NCBI RefSeq assembly: GCF_905220565.1
Contig: NC_059419.1
Span: forward strand, 7,369,326-7,433,325
Reading direction: 5' to 3'
Source of the DNA: Melitaea cinxia
Taxonomy: Eukaryota > Arthropoda > Insecta > Lepidoptera > Nymphalidae
Length of the DNA stretch: 64,000 nt
Shown here one piece after another: positions 1-13,110 of this stretch (its first letter is position 1; each line of letters starts with the position of its first letter). Made by a program: the position numbers and the translations under genes. The notes beneath the pieces were generated by a model. That model worked only from the letters and a program-made list of their open reading frames with translations. It did not search any database and was not told the DNA's origin.

Positions 1-502
1 GGGTACAAAGTTTTTGCTATCAATATATGGAAGAAGATATTCGTAGATATAATCCTGCATAGAATAATAAGCTATAGCTATTAATTTCTTATAGTAAGAA
101 ACAGTAAGAAACTCTATTTTAGATCGACTACTCTTACAAAGTATAATATAGATAATTGTATAGTCTGTGTCTTATTACGTATGTACATATGTAGGTATAG
201 TCTGTCAATATGAATATGTCAATGTAAATAATCCTTTAGGGTTGTCATCATATAATAGTTATTTCAAACAATAGCTAATAAATAAATCTTAGTAATACAT
301 TAATAAATTACAAAGTATATGACTAAATAAAATGATTATTTTCCTTCTCGGATTATACCATACATACATTAATATAATACATTTTTATATAGATACATTT
401 TTCGTTTGATGTTATGATTACTTTAATTTTAATTTAACAACAATATGTAGTAATTTAACGACTCGATTTTGGGCTCATCTTGATCTATATTATATCTTAA
501 TT
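1..502. other. AT-rich stretch, no gene seen
   Basis: Very AT-rich sequence with no open frame of note, no recognisable repeat and no splice or promoter signal I would defend. Confidence 0.5.
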
Positions 503-611
503 AAGGAGCTCTCGTCGATGGAGCTCCTTCCATTTTCATAGCGGCATCTTAAGCGCGTTGCCAACCCTATCCCCAATTCGCCAAGCGGATTTCCCAGGAG
601 CTGTCTTCTGC
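503..611 (-). repeat. Fragment of a tRNA-headed retroposon (family C) with a hairpin
   Basis: A 9-bp perfect stem (503-511 with 521-529, around GGAGCTC) is followed by a GC-richer stretch containing AAGCGCGTTGCC and CCCTATCCCC. The same words occur at 53510-53530, so this is a short piece of that interspersed family, read on the minus strand. Boundaries are approximate. Confidence 0.5.
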
Positions 612-3600
612 TTGTTTTATTTAATTAAATATTTTTTAAACACGAATTAATAAATAGTTAAAAAACCAACTCTTTTTACGTTACTTATATAAGAATTTGA
701 CGTTTTACCCCAATCCGAACGATTAGCAAATTATTTTATGAAATAACAAGGAAGGTTATCAATTCGCATTGACATTCTGATTACAGTCGATCACTGATAA
801 ACTAGACTTAATCAAGCTTGACACCTTTACATTTTATTAAAAACATGGCAATCAACAACGACACTTTTAGATAAACACACTTGTATAAACAAAATCATGA
901 GTTGAGAGAGTGTCTGTATTCATAATTATTATCTTAGCAATATCCCAAACTATTCTTATTAAATTTTTTTTAATGTAATATATAGATTTTAATAGTCACT
1001 ATGTTGATTTCGATTTTTTTCACAGTAAATCAATAGTCAGCTATATACCATCAAGTATAATACTGAAAAATAAGCATCCAAAATTGCCCGTAATAGTTTT
1101 CTGAATAAAATTTCTTTTGGATTGCACGATTTTGCACATTTATAGACAAACGTTAAAACAAATATGTAAAATAAAACTATATCTATACAAAATAACAAGG
1201 AAGTTAAAAAAAAAAAGAATCAATGCGCTAATAATGCATTTATATCTTTACGTACCTCCTACATGATTACAAAATTTCACCCAACGGCTTCAAAATATTT
1301 GTTGTAATAATTACCAGTGGTTAAATAAGACGTTAACTAATTAGCGGAATAGGTCAATCAACACTAATGAAGTCTCGGTTTTTGGGAACCTTGTGCCAAG
1401 TCATTGAGCATGTGTATGTGTGCGTGGAACATTTGCTCTCAGATATAACTATAGTCGTAGAGACAATTTTCACACACTACTTAAATGAGTTTTATTAAGT
1501 ATGTTCTTTTTTCAAACGTTTTAGTTTTTTATAACCGATTTTTTTTGTCTTGCTATAAACTGACAGAATACATTGTTTACAATAGAATACAGATATTGCG
1601 CGATATTATTGCAAATTTATGTTATTTTACATTTGATATGCGAATATTAATAACGTATTAAATGATAACAGATGCTTCAGAAATCAACGGCTTCAACATA
1701 ATGAGAATGCTATACCGAGGGTCCGGCAACTAATATTTATTAATAGTTATTGTATTACTGTGTAAACTAAGCCACCGTAACGCTCAATCATATAGAACGT
1801 ACAAAAACCCCTGTTAAGTAAAAAGTACACGTAATTGCTATAATTCATAAACAAGCCGCAAAGATTCTATTTACACGGCTAAATATGCTTACAATAGAGA
1901 TGATTTAATTAGTCATACGAGATTCGGTCACGGTATGCTAGAAGCGTACACTCGGGTACAATAGCGACAGAATGTTGTATACTGGCCCGATAAGAGAATT
2001 AAAGGAAGCAGGCTAATTTGTTGTAGTTAGTTTAAACACGCCAATTTTATTTTTTTGTTAAGACTAAAATTTTATTATTAGGCCATTGCTTAACTTTTCT
2101 TTCCGCCTAAGCGTCGTATATAATATTTTATAGCCTATATTTTCTTCTATTACCCATTTTTTTTGAGAAAAAAGCTCGATTAGCGCGTACAAATTAATTC
2201 TTTGGTTTTATTAAATTAATAAGTACAACAAGCAAGGTTCGTGGCTTAATCCCCTTACAATCACTGAAACCAAAGAAAAAATGTTTTTTTTCATTTCCTT
2301 CAAATATACAATCTCTAACAGAAGCAAAGACAATACAGAACTATTTTCAAGGAAGTCCATCAGTAATCTATTAAGCATAACAAGAAGCTAAACGACATTA
2401 CTGCTCACCAAGCGGTCCGATTATCGGAATTCATGCGACTGGTAATTGATACTTAACTATCGCCAGAGTTAACATCGATGTACCGTCGCCTGTAAGATGT
2501 GCGTTTTTGCTGTGTACAGTTACCGAGTTACTTCTAACTCGTTTATGTATTTTTTTATAAATTATCCTACAAATAGTTAAGTGCGAAATGTACTTAATTG
2601 GTTTTTAAATACATTTTCTTGATAAAAATATATATTGTTACATGTTTAATTGCTAAGGTTAATACTTACCGGTAGGTAAAATTTAAAAAAAAATATAGAA
2701 GGTGGATAATTAGGTTCATAGAAGCTAACAGCAAAGCTTTTCATAACGATATAAATAATTTCAGTGTGGTTTTCAATACATAGTAGAATACTCATATTAT
2801 TCAATCACTTCAAGAGTTCAGATTATAAATTATAAACAAAATACAAAACATTCTCGTCAATGACGTTAGTAGTAATGGATAAATTAGGAGTTTAATAATG
2901 AAGTAAATAAATCTGCGACTAGCACAGAATGAGCTCAATAATTCAATCACTCAACGTTCCATTATAACAAACTTAAAACAATATTAGAACAAAGGGCTAT
3001 AAATTATAACTAATAGTGTCCCGCACAATGGAGGTTAGTCACTTTTTTACTGTTGTCGGTTAGTTCGGTCAGGTAGTAGAACTTTTTGTAGGACACCTTT
3101 TATTAAACAATCATAATAACATGATACATAATTTTATAGAATTTTGTTGCTTGTTTAATTATGTAATTATATATATTTTAAATTATCTATTAATGTTTCA
3201 ACGAGCTAATATTTTTCTTACAATTATAAAAATGTATGCGCTACTTGTTGTTTATGAACGTAATAATAGGCTTTAAGGACTTAGGATATGGCTTATAGGG
3301 AATAGAACAAAATAAACCATTAACACGGATAAAGCAGGGTATGCGTGTGGGTTGTAATGTGATATTTTTTATTAAGCAACACATAGCTGTCATAATCGTC
3401 CCACGGGTGGACATAATATATTTTTCTTTGAATTATTTGATTGGTGTTGAATCCACAACGTCGCGTTAAGAAGAAGTTGTCCCATGTGGAGTGGCAGTCA
3501 TCATTAGTTGTTAGGACTCTACATCGCAACGTATTCCGTATCATTTTCCTGATTAATCACTGAATATTTAAGATCGTCGTCCTCGTCATCAATATGTATG

Positions 3601-5364
3601 ACTAAAACAGGATTAGTTTTTATTTCGGTAAGTTAATATTTACAAGTAATTTGTTCCGACACATCAAATATTGTTTTTAGTTTCATCGCTGTGTGTAAAC
3701 CATAAAATGTATAAGAATAGCTATTATAAACACTATGTCGATCTAAAGCCCTGATGATTAGCAGCGTGGCAATTTACACCACATTTGTTAGCGACCTATT
3801 ATGCCCAGTAGCGGGCAATTATTATTCTCCGGCCACGCAACCCGACAGAGTTTATGCTGATATTTTTGATAGAACCATTCTAAAGCCTGATCCTCCTAAC
3901 TTACCATACATCTTGAATTTGGTACCTTTATAACTGAATGTAATACGTTAGAGATGATTTCGATAATTTTCATAATCCGTAGAGTTTCACAAGTTATTTT
4001 ATAAGTTTTGAAATGAAAAGTAAATAAACAAACAACGAAAACATGTCATTAGAAAAGATAAGTCTAATCATTACTTTTTAAAACATAAACAAATGGTCTA
4101 TCGCATTCAAATGTCCGAAATATAGTACCGAGATATATTTTATTCAAACTAGTTCTTAATACGCTGAATTAAAGTTTATTTTTACTTAGTTTTAAATTTT
4201 TCCTCACAGTATAACGTGGTGAGAGGCTGGAACCGGTTGAGATGTGCGTGAGCTCGTTGAGAAAATGATTATTATTATACCTTGGATGTATAAAACCTCG
4301 GAATATCGAATCGCCTGTCTCGATGGACATAATTCTGATATTTCTTAAGAATCACGTACCTTGGATAATTTATTGTAAACTTATTAAATTTTGAAAGATA
4401 ACATTAAGTTTTATTACTCTGTATTATAAAGATGTTTATTTGTTCAAATGAACGTGCCAAATTTAAAATCAGGTTAGATTTAGAAAAAAATATATTTTTA
4501 TGTTTGTTAGTTTGTTTATTTAGGAAGGTAGGATGCGAAATATCACGCTACGGCTTGTGTACCTGCACAATAACATCAAGTTTTTTTTTATCATTTAAAA
4601 ATATTGTGATATTTTTCATAAATTTTAGAGAACGACGTGTTTTTAGCAGAGTGTGCGTGTAGTTTATTGTTATGTAAATATAATATTTATAATAATAATA
4701 TTCTTTAAAACGTGTTCATCTCACATCTTGTACCACACCATATTCAAGATGCAATGTCGTCCAACTACACACCTTTGCTAATTATTATTATCATATTAAT
4801 AAAGTTTCCACATGTCCACACTTTAAAAGTAAAAATTTTATTTGCAAATCCATTTCGGGCTTAATTGTGTCTTTTTAAAGACGATGTTCAGTATTTTATT
4901 AACAGTACAGTAATACAGTATGTTTCTTAATTACTGGTAATATGTAAAAAGTTTAATGAAGTTTTTATTCCTTTTGATTTTTTTTACATACTATTTTGAA
5001 TATACTTTTGCTAGTTTTAAAGGTGTGGTGGTTTTGTAGAATTTTATTGTTCATTCTACTAATATATAGTTTAATAAGACAATTTTATACTAATTAAACT
5101 TTTTCTACATGCATGTATGTAGTAGTAAATGTCGTTATTGGTTAATTTTTAATGTTGCGAAATACCTAAGTGACAGTTGTTTTTACACGTGAACAGAGAT
5201 AAAAATGTGTAAACTTTTGCGTGTCATCATGTGACATAATAATTGGTCTATGTATGTTTTGTGGTCTGACAAATACTTTTTTACTTTCAGTTCCGTGTCT
5301 TAAACATAAAACATTTTTTTTAAGACATCAGATTAATTCGCTTTTAAATTAGCTGTCTAAGTTC
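612..5364. other. Long AT-rich stretch, no gene seen
   Basis: Nearly 4.8 kb of AT-rich DNA. Two short open frames occur (3320-3544 minus, 4432-4662 plus), but neither resembles a known protein and both have the composition expected of noise. A small GC-richer patch at 3770-3850 matches nothing I recognise. Confidence 0.5.
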
Positions 5365-5420
5365 CTATGTGGAGAAATAGACATATTCCCAGCAGTGGGA
5401 TGTTACACGCTGAATGCGAA
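5365..5420 (+). repeat. SINE 3' tail fragment
   Basis: The words GTGGAGAAATAGACATATTCCCAGCAGTGGGATGTT (in part) and the following GCTGAATG match the 3' part of the lepidopteran SINEs at 19691-19992 and 57741-58088, which read AGGCCTATGCCCAGTAGTGG and then a GGCTGAA ending. Only the tail is present. Confidence 0.6.
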
Positions 5421-6107
5421 TGTGGAATCAGTTCTTTTATTGTTTTTTGCAAGTGTTCTCTTTAAAATGTTCTACTCTGTTGTAGTCATTATTTTTAAGA
5501 CAGATATAGAGCGAAATGTCGTCCGAGTCAATGCATCAATGACTCATTATTTTTGAATCGACGACAAAAGTACGTTTAAAGAACAAGTCACAGCCTTGCA
5601 CAAAAAATTTGGTCTTTATTTGCATGAATTTCTTTACACTGACATCATTAGTAACTTTGAACTCTGTTGTTTTCATTATAAGGGCGATAGTCGTTCGAAC
5701 GAGTCAAAGGAACAAAAAACTTTTGTCTCATTTTCTGACAACTTCAGCGTTTTCTAGGAATGCCCCATTAAATGTCGACTGAACGAAATTTATAACGTTC
5801 CGGCCCATGTAACCGGTTTTATCAGTCAATTTTACGTGTAGCCTCACGGTTTTACAAATAAAAAAATATTTATAATTAAAAAATTTTTGACGAGTTTCTC
5901 TTAATGCAGCTGAACGTATCATTAAACATAGCCATTTCCTTTACTACTGTCAATTATAGTTTTTTTTTTAAACATCTTTCTAGATCATTCTATTGTTATG
6001 AATAATAATTATTTTTATTACTGCTCTATTTCTTTTTTTGAATTTCTTTCTGAATTTATCGTTCCGATTCAAAAAACTATAGTTCACATGCCTTACTTAT
6101 TATTCAC
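5421..6107. other. AT-rich stretch, no gene seen
   Basis: No recognisable gene. The 64-codon minus frame at 5728-5922 is not convincing. A pair of AP-1-like ATGACTCAT words near 5545 is the only visible motif. Confidence 0.4.
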
Positions 6108-6420
6108 TCACTCACTTCAGCCTATCGCAGTCCACTGCTGGACATAGGCCTCCCCAAGCTTGCGCCAAAAATGGCGTGAACTCATGTGCTTTACCCATAG
6201 TCACCACGCTGGGCAGACAGGTTGGTGACCGCAGGGCTGGCTTTGTCGCACCGAAGACGCTGCTGTCCGTCTTCGGCCTGTGTATTTCAAAGCCAGCAGT
6301 TGGATGGTTATTCCGTCATCGCTCGGCTTTTTAAGTTCCAAGGTGTGTAGTGGAACTGTGTTATCCTTTAATCGCCTCTTACGACACCCACGGGAAGAAA
6401 GGGGGTGGCTATATTCTTTA
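6108..6420 (-). mobile_element. RTE-type LINE 3' end fragment
   Basis: Read on the minus strand this ends in GGCCTATGTCCAGCAGTGGA and GATAGGCTGAAGTGA, the 3' end typical of abundant lepidopteran RTE LINEs. It begins with a word on the theme TAGCCACCCCCTTTCTTCCC. The same block occurs in plus orientation at 52795-53062 and in part at 62606-62745. It is a 5'-truncated non-coding tail; the 84-codon plus frame at 6280-6534 is a shadow of it. Confidence 0.7.
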
Positions 6421-8436
6421 CTTTTATTAATTTATTATTATTATTATTCAAATATTTTGACAAAATTTTGTCAACGGACACAAAAGCATCCAGGTATGTA
6501 CAGTTACAATAGTCAAACGAAACCTTTCTCCTAATAAAAGAAAAGATGTTTTAAAATAGGACTTTCACAGACAATATCGTACAAAAAATAACAGATAGAG
6601 AAGTAAAGATAAGAGAGAAAGAGAAATAATATGTGAGAATACATTTTTAACAAACTTGCGTGTCCTGCGATGTAACAGTATACATGATGAAGTACGGCAC
6701 ACAACAAAGAATTCTATTTGAATATAGAAATGGTAATCATAAAAGATTAACAACCATGAGAACTCTGCTCGATAAGTCGAATTCGTTTTAAATTCTGAAA
6801 ACGAATCGATTCACTCGACGACATATATTATAGCTTAAACAGAATTTTAATCTTTACTACGTTAACAATAAAAACCAGAAACATTGTAAACTAACCGAGT
6901 AACGTTGATTTAAAAAGGCCTCAACTGCATTCAAATCTTATTATAATGATTTCTCAGATCTTTGATAAGACGCTTTACATTTTAAATGAAAATTATTTGC
7001 GTAAGTATATCGTATCTTTTATACTAATATAACAAAGTCGAACTAATTGTTTCTTGTTTCTAAACTACAGATTTAACTGCTTTAGAAACCTGATTATTAA
7101 GGAATGTTACAGGCTATAAAACATCGCGTTATGACTTAGGAACGTAGCAGTAACTGTAAATGTTAACGCAAGTGAAACGGGTATCGTCTAGTAAATTAAT
7201 TTTATGGATGTGGCGATGAATTGTTACGTCATAAATTTTATGTCATTGAATTGAATATAATGGCACTGTCAAAAGTCGGTTAACGAGATAAATTTTCCTC
7301 ATTAGTGAGTGTAGTCGTACAAGAAATGTGTTTATATATTAACATAGTACTAGATTTATGTAAGGGATTTGGGTAAAACTATTAAAATGACAAAAAGTGT
7401 AAGAGAATTTTCCAGATTTAATTTTTTATTTTTATTGCTGTAATTTATGAAAGTAAATAGTACATAAGAATGCCTTAGATTCTGTCACATCATTATGTGA
7501 ATGCACTAAAAATGTTTAGTCATGGAGCGACATTAGCTGTACAAATGCATTCTGTATGCTGCGTGTGCGCATGTAACAACACGAGCAGCATTAGCATTCT
7601 TAACTCTCGCTTAGGTTCTCATAGCCAAGCACGCGTTTATATGTCCAACACAAATTAAATAAAATAAATTATCTATTTATTTGTTTTATTAAACATTTTA
7701 TTAATTTATAAACATATAATTATGAATCTAATTTCGAACGAATATATCAAGTTATATAATTACATTTTTGTATTCGTTGTTGTCAGGATAATTTTAAGAT
7801 GTGTGTTCAGTTAGTTTATTATTAAAAAAGATAATTAAACGCGCGGGAGTTAATTTTAACGCCCTTGAAGATCTTCCGGTTGATCTAATTTTTTTTATTG
7901 ATGGAAAGCCTTGCTTAGTCCATTTTTCAAGGAGGGTTACTGAATATACTCGTATAACATTATTCGCGGGGCGGAGAAGCAGTAGCCATAAACGTCATAT
8001 GTCACCGAGCGGATTGTCTTGTGTACCTCTTTTTCCCTTTCTCTCTCTTTCTAGCTATTCTACATGGTTGTAGAGTCATCTTTCGTTGACACTTCTTTTG
8101 AGTTCTTCTTGTCTTTGTCTCTACTACTACAAAAAATATCTGCATCCATTTACATATGTAAATACTAATGAATCACTAAAATATGCTATACACATTACTT
8201 CCAAACTACTGCACCGAATCGAATATCTATTTTTTGTTCGTTATTATTAAGACAAGTTTTGTATAAAAGAAAATAAAAAAGGGAATCACGTGGTAATTAC
8301 AGTGCATTAAAAAGAATCGAGCTAAGATGCCTACAAATCTAAATACATATAACAATCGACGCATATAAAACTGCGTGGGCTGCTAGTTAAGTATACTTGT
8401 AATTGAAGAGAAAATGAATGTCTATCTTACATCTTT
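6421..8436. other. AT-rich stretch, no gene seen
   Basis: No host exon or named repeat is supportable. A 90-codon plus frame at 7801-8073 has a somewhat protein-like middle (around DLIFFIDGKPCLVHF) but no homology I recognise and no splice context. Treat it as unassigned. Confidence 0.4.
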
Positions 8437-8624
8437 ACTAGCTGACCCCGCAAACGTTGTTTTGCCATATATGTTATTAACCACCCTTAATACCCCCCGC
8501 CCCCCTTTATAACTTAGGGGTATGAAAATCAAACCTACCCAATATGCACAGGAAATTTCATGAGAATCGGTCAAGCCGTTTCGGAGGAGTTTAACTACAA
8601 ACACTGCGACACGATAATTTTATA
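8437..8624 (+). repeat. Interspersed repeat family A, copy 1
   Basis: It starts ACTAGCTGACCCCGCAAACG and continues through TTGTTTTGCCATATATGTTA, a C-rich run, AACTTAGGGGTATGAAAA and the phrase CGGTCAAGCCGTTTCGGAGG. Other copies are at 26452-26663, 58823-59029, 37764-37952 (reverse) and, diverged, 42221-42552. It is probably the 3' end of a LINE family, but no coding part is present here. Confidence 0.65.
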
Positions 8625-8910
8625 TCTATAATATAAAAATGAGTCGCTGAATGTGTTGCTAAGCGCAAAACTCGAGAACGGTTGGACCGATTTCGCTAAT
8701 TCTTTTTTTAAAATATTCCTTGAAGTACGAGGATGGTTCTTACGGAGAGAAAAGTTCTAAAAAAAAAAAAATTCCTGAAAAAGTCTAAAAACAACAATTT
8801 TTTATACTCCCATACAAAAGATTTGTGATAATACTTAAAAGTCAATTTGAACTTTAATACCATACGATAAAGTTTGTGTTAGGCGATACGAAGTTCGCCG
8901 GGTCAGCTAG
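8625..8910 (+). mobile_element. Helitron-like non-autonomous element
   Basis: The 286-bp segment starts with TC (TCTATAATATAAAAATGAG) after an A and ends CTAG before a T, the rule for Helitrons, which insert between A and T without a duplication. A 5-bp hairpin (GGCGA at 8882-8886, TCGCC at 8895-8899) lies 7 nt before the terminal CTAG, as in Helitron 3' ends. There is no coding capacity. The boundaries rest on these signals only; it could be another LINE tail. Confidence 0.45.
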
Positions 8911-9496
8911 TATTAGATATTAATAGTCTTCTGGATATTAAAGAACTTCTTTTAAATCCTTTTGTGAATGTTATTTTATCGTTGTTAAGATCTTCTCGAG
9001 CATTTTGTTGATTTAGGATTTATGGCATTAAATTGTTTGTGTGATAGGCAAACAGGAATACATTCGGAAATAATAAATTTTGTCTGTTTTATTTAATGGT
9101 TATTGCAACTTATATTCTTTAATGTAATACGGATGTAATTTGTTAGTTTTTTTTTTTTATCTAATGCATTAGTTATCATGTTAAATTAGCATATAAAATA
9201 AATGTCAAATAAAAATAAATAAATAAAGATATTCATTTAATTTCTAACTCTTGTATATGCTATTATTTATTAGTTTTTATTTTTATTAAGCTCGAATATA
9301 CTTACAAGGTCTTAAAAAAATTATAATCTTTTTTAATTTTAATTTATTTAATTTACAATCGAAGCAGTGATAAAATTTACTCGTTATGTTATTTTTATAC
9401 CCTTTAAATATTTATTTTCATTTAAGTATATAAGGTGTTCGTACATAACATACCTAGCCCATTTTTAAATTTTACTTTGTTTAAATAGACGCAATT
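8911..9496. other. AT-rich stretch, no gene seen
   Basis: No open frame, repeat or signal worth recording. Confidence 0.5.
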
Positions 9497-10236
9497 TTTT
9501 TTTCGCTGGATAATTTTACGCACCCCGCCGACGAGCCCGGCGGAAGTGTGAGAAGCCTGGCCCGGAGTGAACAACCCAGAATACCCACTAAAACCCAGCG
9601 GTGCCCTCATCGTCGTAGCGAGGCGCCACGAGATCGCTTTCGGATTCTTCCTACGAGTGGGAAGAATGGTGCCCATGTGCCACTATTGCTAAGGGTGAAG
9701 GAGCGCACATCGGCGCCTTCTTCGTGTGCGTCGGCTCCGCGCTGTCGCTCCGCAGTCTCCTTTAGTGCCACGACCTGGCAGAAGGAGTTCGCTAATGAGC
9801 ATGCTGCGGACCACGCTTGGCAACAACAGATCTTCGCCTATTATAGCCACCATGGCACAGCGCTGGCCGCCCCAAGCGATACAATCCTCGAGAGTGTAAC
9901 GCGCCGTATTACTCGGCTCACCACACACGTTACAGGCAGGGGTGGCCTTCCTACCCGCAATCTGATGCAGGTACTTACCGAAACAGCCGTGCCCGGTAAG
10001 TACCTGTATCAGTCTAAAAGATACACCCCGTGCCGTCTTTTATCCAGCGACGTAGGTGAGGATGTATGGCTCTCTGACCCTGAGCCCTGATCCTATGTAT
10101 TTGGTCCGCACTCGGAATTTGTCCTCGAGCTTGGAGGCTCGACAGCAGCCGGTACACTACCGCAAGCACCTGCTCCTGGAGTTCCCAAGGCGGATCGCTC
10201 GCGAGAAGTGTCGCCGCCGTCCATGAAATAGACGCA
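9497..10236 (-). pseudogene. R1-clade non-LTR retrotransposon ORF2, C-terminal relic
   Basis: On the minus strand three overlapping frames together carry the end of an R1-clade LINE ORF2. First comes DPPWELQEQVLAVVYR, then a QVLTGHGCFGKYL-like stretch, then CGEPSNTARYTLEDCIAWG with the Cys/His spacing of the C-terminal zinc motif, then GEDLLLPSVVRSML. The frame changes between these blocks, so the copy is broken by small indels; endonuclease and reverse transcriptase are missing. Its base composition is far richer in GC than the flanks, as expected for a TE insertion. The 180-codon plus-strand frame at 9548-10090 is its shadow. The family call is from recognition of the conserved blocks. Confidence 0.8.
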
Positions 10237-10401
10237 TATAACTCAATTAAGCACAAGTACTGCGGACCGTATGAAACACAATTATATGAATAATTCATCG
10301 AGATAACGACCAAAATAAGACGACTGTTCGCTTCTGAGAAGAGATATTTACGTTTTTTTTTTTCATAGTATAAGGATGTTGAATTTATACATAGTAACTT
10401 T
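10237..10401. other. Short spacer, nothing seen
   Basis: AT-rich sequence between the R1-like relic and the palindrome; no feature. Confidence 0.4.
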
Positions 10402-10456
10402 TTTAGTAGTATCCACGTAGGGTTTGAAATTCAAACCCTACGTGGATACTACTAAA
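10402..10456. repeat. Perfect 55-bp palindrome
   Basis: Arms 10402-10428 and 10430-10456 are exact reverse complements of 27 bp around one central A (10429). The arm contains TAGTATCCACGTAGGGTTTG. The sequence can fold into a perfect hairpin. It may be a collapsed pair of transposon ends or a very short foldback element; no flanking duplication is obvious. Confidence 0.95.
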
Positions 10457-10529
10457 TTTTCGTAAGCAATCACGAAATATTAAACTATGATTTTGGTTAA
10501 ACATGGAAAACATGATGACGTATGTATGT

Positions 10530-10690
10530 CACATGTATGTATGTATATATGTGTTTGTTATCGTTCACGCAAAAACTACTGGACCGATTTTATTGAAACT
10601 TGGTACGTAGATGGTACCGCAGATTTATAATCACATTAACTAAATAAACGCTTCACACTCAACGGTTTTTTATATTAAATATTTGCTGAG
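10530..10690 (+). repeat. Interspersed repeat with the AAAACTACTGGACCGATTTT motif
   Basis: The phrase AAAAACTACTGGACCGATTT followed by TTGAAACTTGGTACGTAGAT is a recurring lepidopteran repeat sentence, here about 160 bp. No coding part is present. Boundaries are approximate. Confidence 0.5.
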
Positions 10691-13071
10691 ATTTTAAGTT
10701 CCTGATAAGTCGGCACTATTGCAAGCGCCATAATGACAGGAACACTAAATATCCCGTTTCATATAAGTAAAAATCTTACTGCTAGTGACCACTAGAGTTA
10801 AAATATTTATAATAATAATTATACTTTTCTAAATTCTCTGTCTTCATTGATTTATCTGATTATTTTCTTCAAGACCACAGACGACATAACTGGTTCGACA
10901 TATTAACACTTAAAAAAGGACATAATTATATCGTGATATTTAGCCCTATTATGTTTTTTAAGTACATATAAAAAAAAATATATAGGATAAATAGGACCGT
11001 ACAATTAAGTTATTGGTCTATGATTTTTTTTTTTTTGTTGGCAACATAACCTTATGGTTATAATAATCTTGAACAAAAACACTTTCAAAAAATATTTTGT
11101 AATGTCTACGCATACTATATTTTGCTGTATAATATAAAATTAGAATTGTAATAAAACAATTAGCAATATTTTTTTCTTTAGGGCTTAGAAAAAGCTGTTA
11201 GGAAGAAAATAAAATAAACGGCTTGCTTCCCGCCTTTTCCGTCGGATTTTCCGCGTAAATCTCTTTATGAGACTTTGTATAGATAAATGTTTCTAAACAG
11301 TATAATTTGGGTTATTTCATCAAAATATATTTAAAAAAAATATCCGAAGGGACAATGAAACTATGGCCCTGATTTACCAGTAGCTGGTAGTGATATTTGA
11401 CATATGACCGTATCCAACTGATGAAAAGTTTTTAATATATTACTATTTGTAGTTTATTAATTGAAGAGAAACAGATCCTAATTGCCTATTCTACCTCCTG
11501 CTGAAGTCTATTCGAAACTTATTTGCAGGATAAATTTTATCTACAACTGGTGAAACTGGCCCTATAACTATTATTCTATGTCTATCCGATCGTCCGTTTG
11601 TCTATTTTATTCTTTTCTCACCCGACTGACACAAGTTAGTCCCTACAAATTTTATATTATTTAATACGCCGGCCGTAGTAGTCCTTTTATTGAATAGTCA
11701 AGTCTTATTCAGTCTGAGTTCATTAGTAATAAAATAAACGTTCCATATGGAAATAAACTTACTCATAAAATATATTTACCTAATTTTGCATATGTAAAAA
11801 AATAGTTTTATAGAAATAAATAAAATTAAAAAGGTAATACATTTACATCGTAATCTAAAAAACGCATTAATATCGATGTTATACAGATAACGTAAGTGAT
11901 GACGTATAATTTTGTTACATTAAAAACGCAAAAACGCATTATTGTGTTATGGGCATTCAACTTTTTGTACACACATGAAAGCAGGTGCACACACATGTGG
12001 AGCTATTTCGTTTATTAGGAATCGATGAAAAAACATGTCACAGTAATTGTCTTTGTCATCGAACATCGTTTTAATTAAGGTCTGAGCCATATTAAAGTGA
12101 ATTTAAAAAATGTAATTTATTCGCTATGGTTACAAAGAAAGGTCGAATTTCAAACTTGCGCTTTAAATGGCGATGTGATGAAGATCTTGAAAGTGACTCC
12201 GCAAAAAAAACGAATATTTTAAATAGTTTAGTTTTTAATTAAAATTAATTCTTCGTTTGTTTTGTGAGCCTTATAGTACCTTTAATAAATTTATGAGATT
12301 ATTTGATTTTTTATTTAGTATATTTCATTTTTATTTAAATTTAAATAGTAACAAAACATACGTCACTTATTCAAAATAGAAAAATTAAAAAGAATGAACA
12401 GTTTTTCTTATTTAAATTAAATAAAATTCTATTATTCCGCTTTATTTGACTGCATTACTTGCTAGTTGACACAATAATCATGTCAATGCATCCAATGCTC
12501 TAGTTATGATATAGGATATTATAATAATTTTATAGAAAAACTAGACTATGAAATATGTTTATAATATATTCATAACTTATTACTTTATTTTTTATATTTA
12601 TTGTCTTTATATTTTATGAATAATATTATTTGAATAGTTTTCCTTATACCTATTTTGATTACTAAGTAAAATTATTGTGCGAAACATTTTAAGCTTTACC
12701 GGTTACGAAATTATATAAAAACAAAAACAAAAATTGACTAATTTTCTATGTTTATCGATTAATAAAATAGATTTAAAACTATTTTTAAATTATTAATACA
12801 GACTAAAAAGTTTTCTTTTTTTTTTCAACATCTCTGTAACAATAATTCGGATATTGATAAACGTGTCCAGAATAAAAACAAATAGAAAATATGTAATAAT
12901 TTCGCGCTTAACGAACTTTTTTTTTAAGATTCAAATCTGTTTCCGTCGGTAAGTAGTTCTAGCCTATCGTGATTGATACATATGACAAATATTGTTTTTA
13001 GACGCAAAAAACGATAACTATTTTAATAAAGATTACATTACTTTTTAAAATGGTGTAAGTAGATACCTGAT

Positions 13072-13073
<2 letters not shown>
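10691..13073. other. AT-rich stretch, no gene seen
   Basis: About 2.4 kb of AT-rich DNA without a credible frame. Isolated homopolymers only. Confidence 0.5.

Positions 13074-13075
<2 letters not shown>

Positions 13076-13107
<32 letters not shown>
13076..13107. repeat. (TA)n microsatellite
   Basis: An uninterrupted run of about 15 TA units. Confidence 0.95.

Positions 13108-13110
<3 letters not shown>

Noticed and set aside
7801..8073. 90-codon plus frame
   Set aside because: Some protein-like text but no start context, splice sites or known relative.
9970..10010. Inverted repeat GGTACTTACCG...CGGTAAGTACC
   Set aside because: It falls on the coding phrase QVLTGHGCFGKYL of the R1 relic in reverse; the symmetry follows from the codons and needs no separate element.
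9548..10090. 180-codon plus-strand frame
   Set aside because: It lies opposite the R1-clade LINE relic; the minus strand carries the conserved Cys/His and DPPWELQ blocks, so the plus frame is a shadow.
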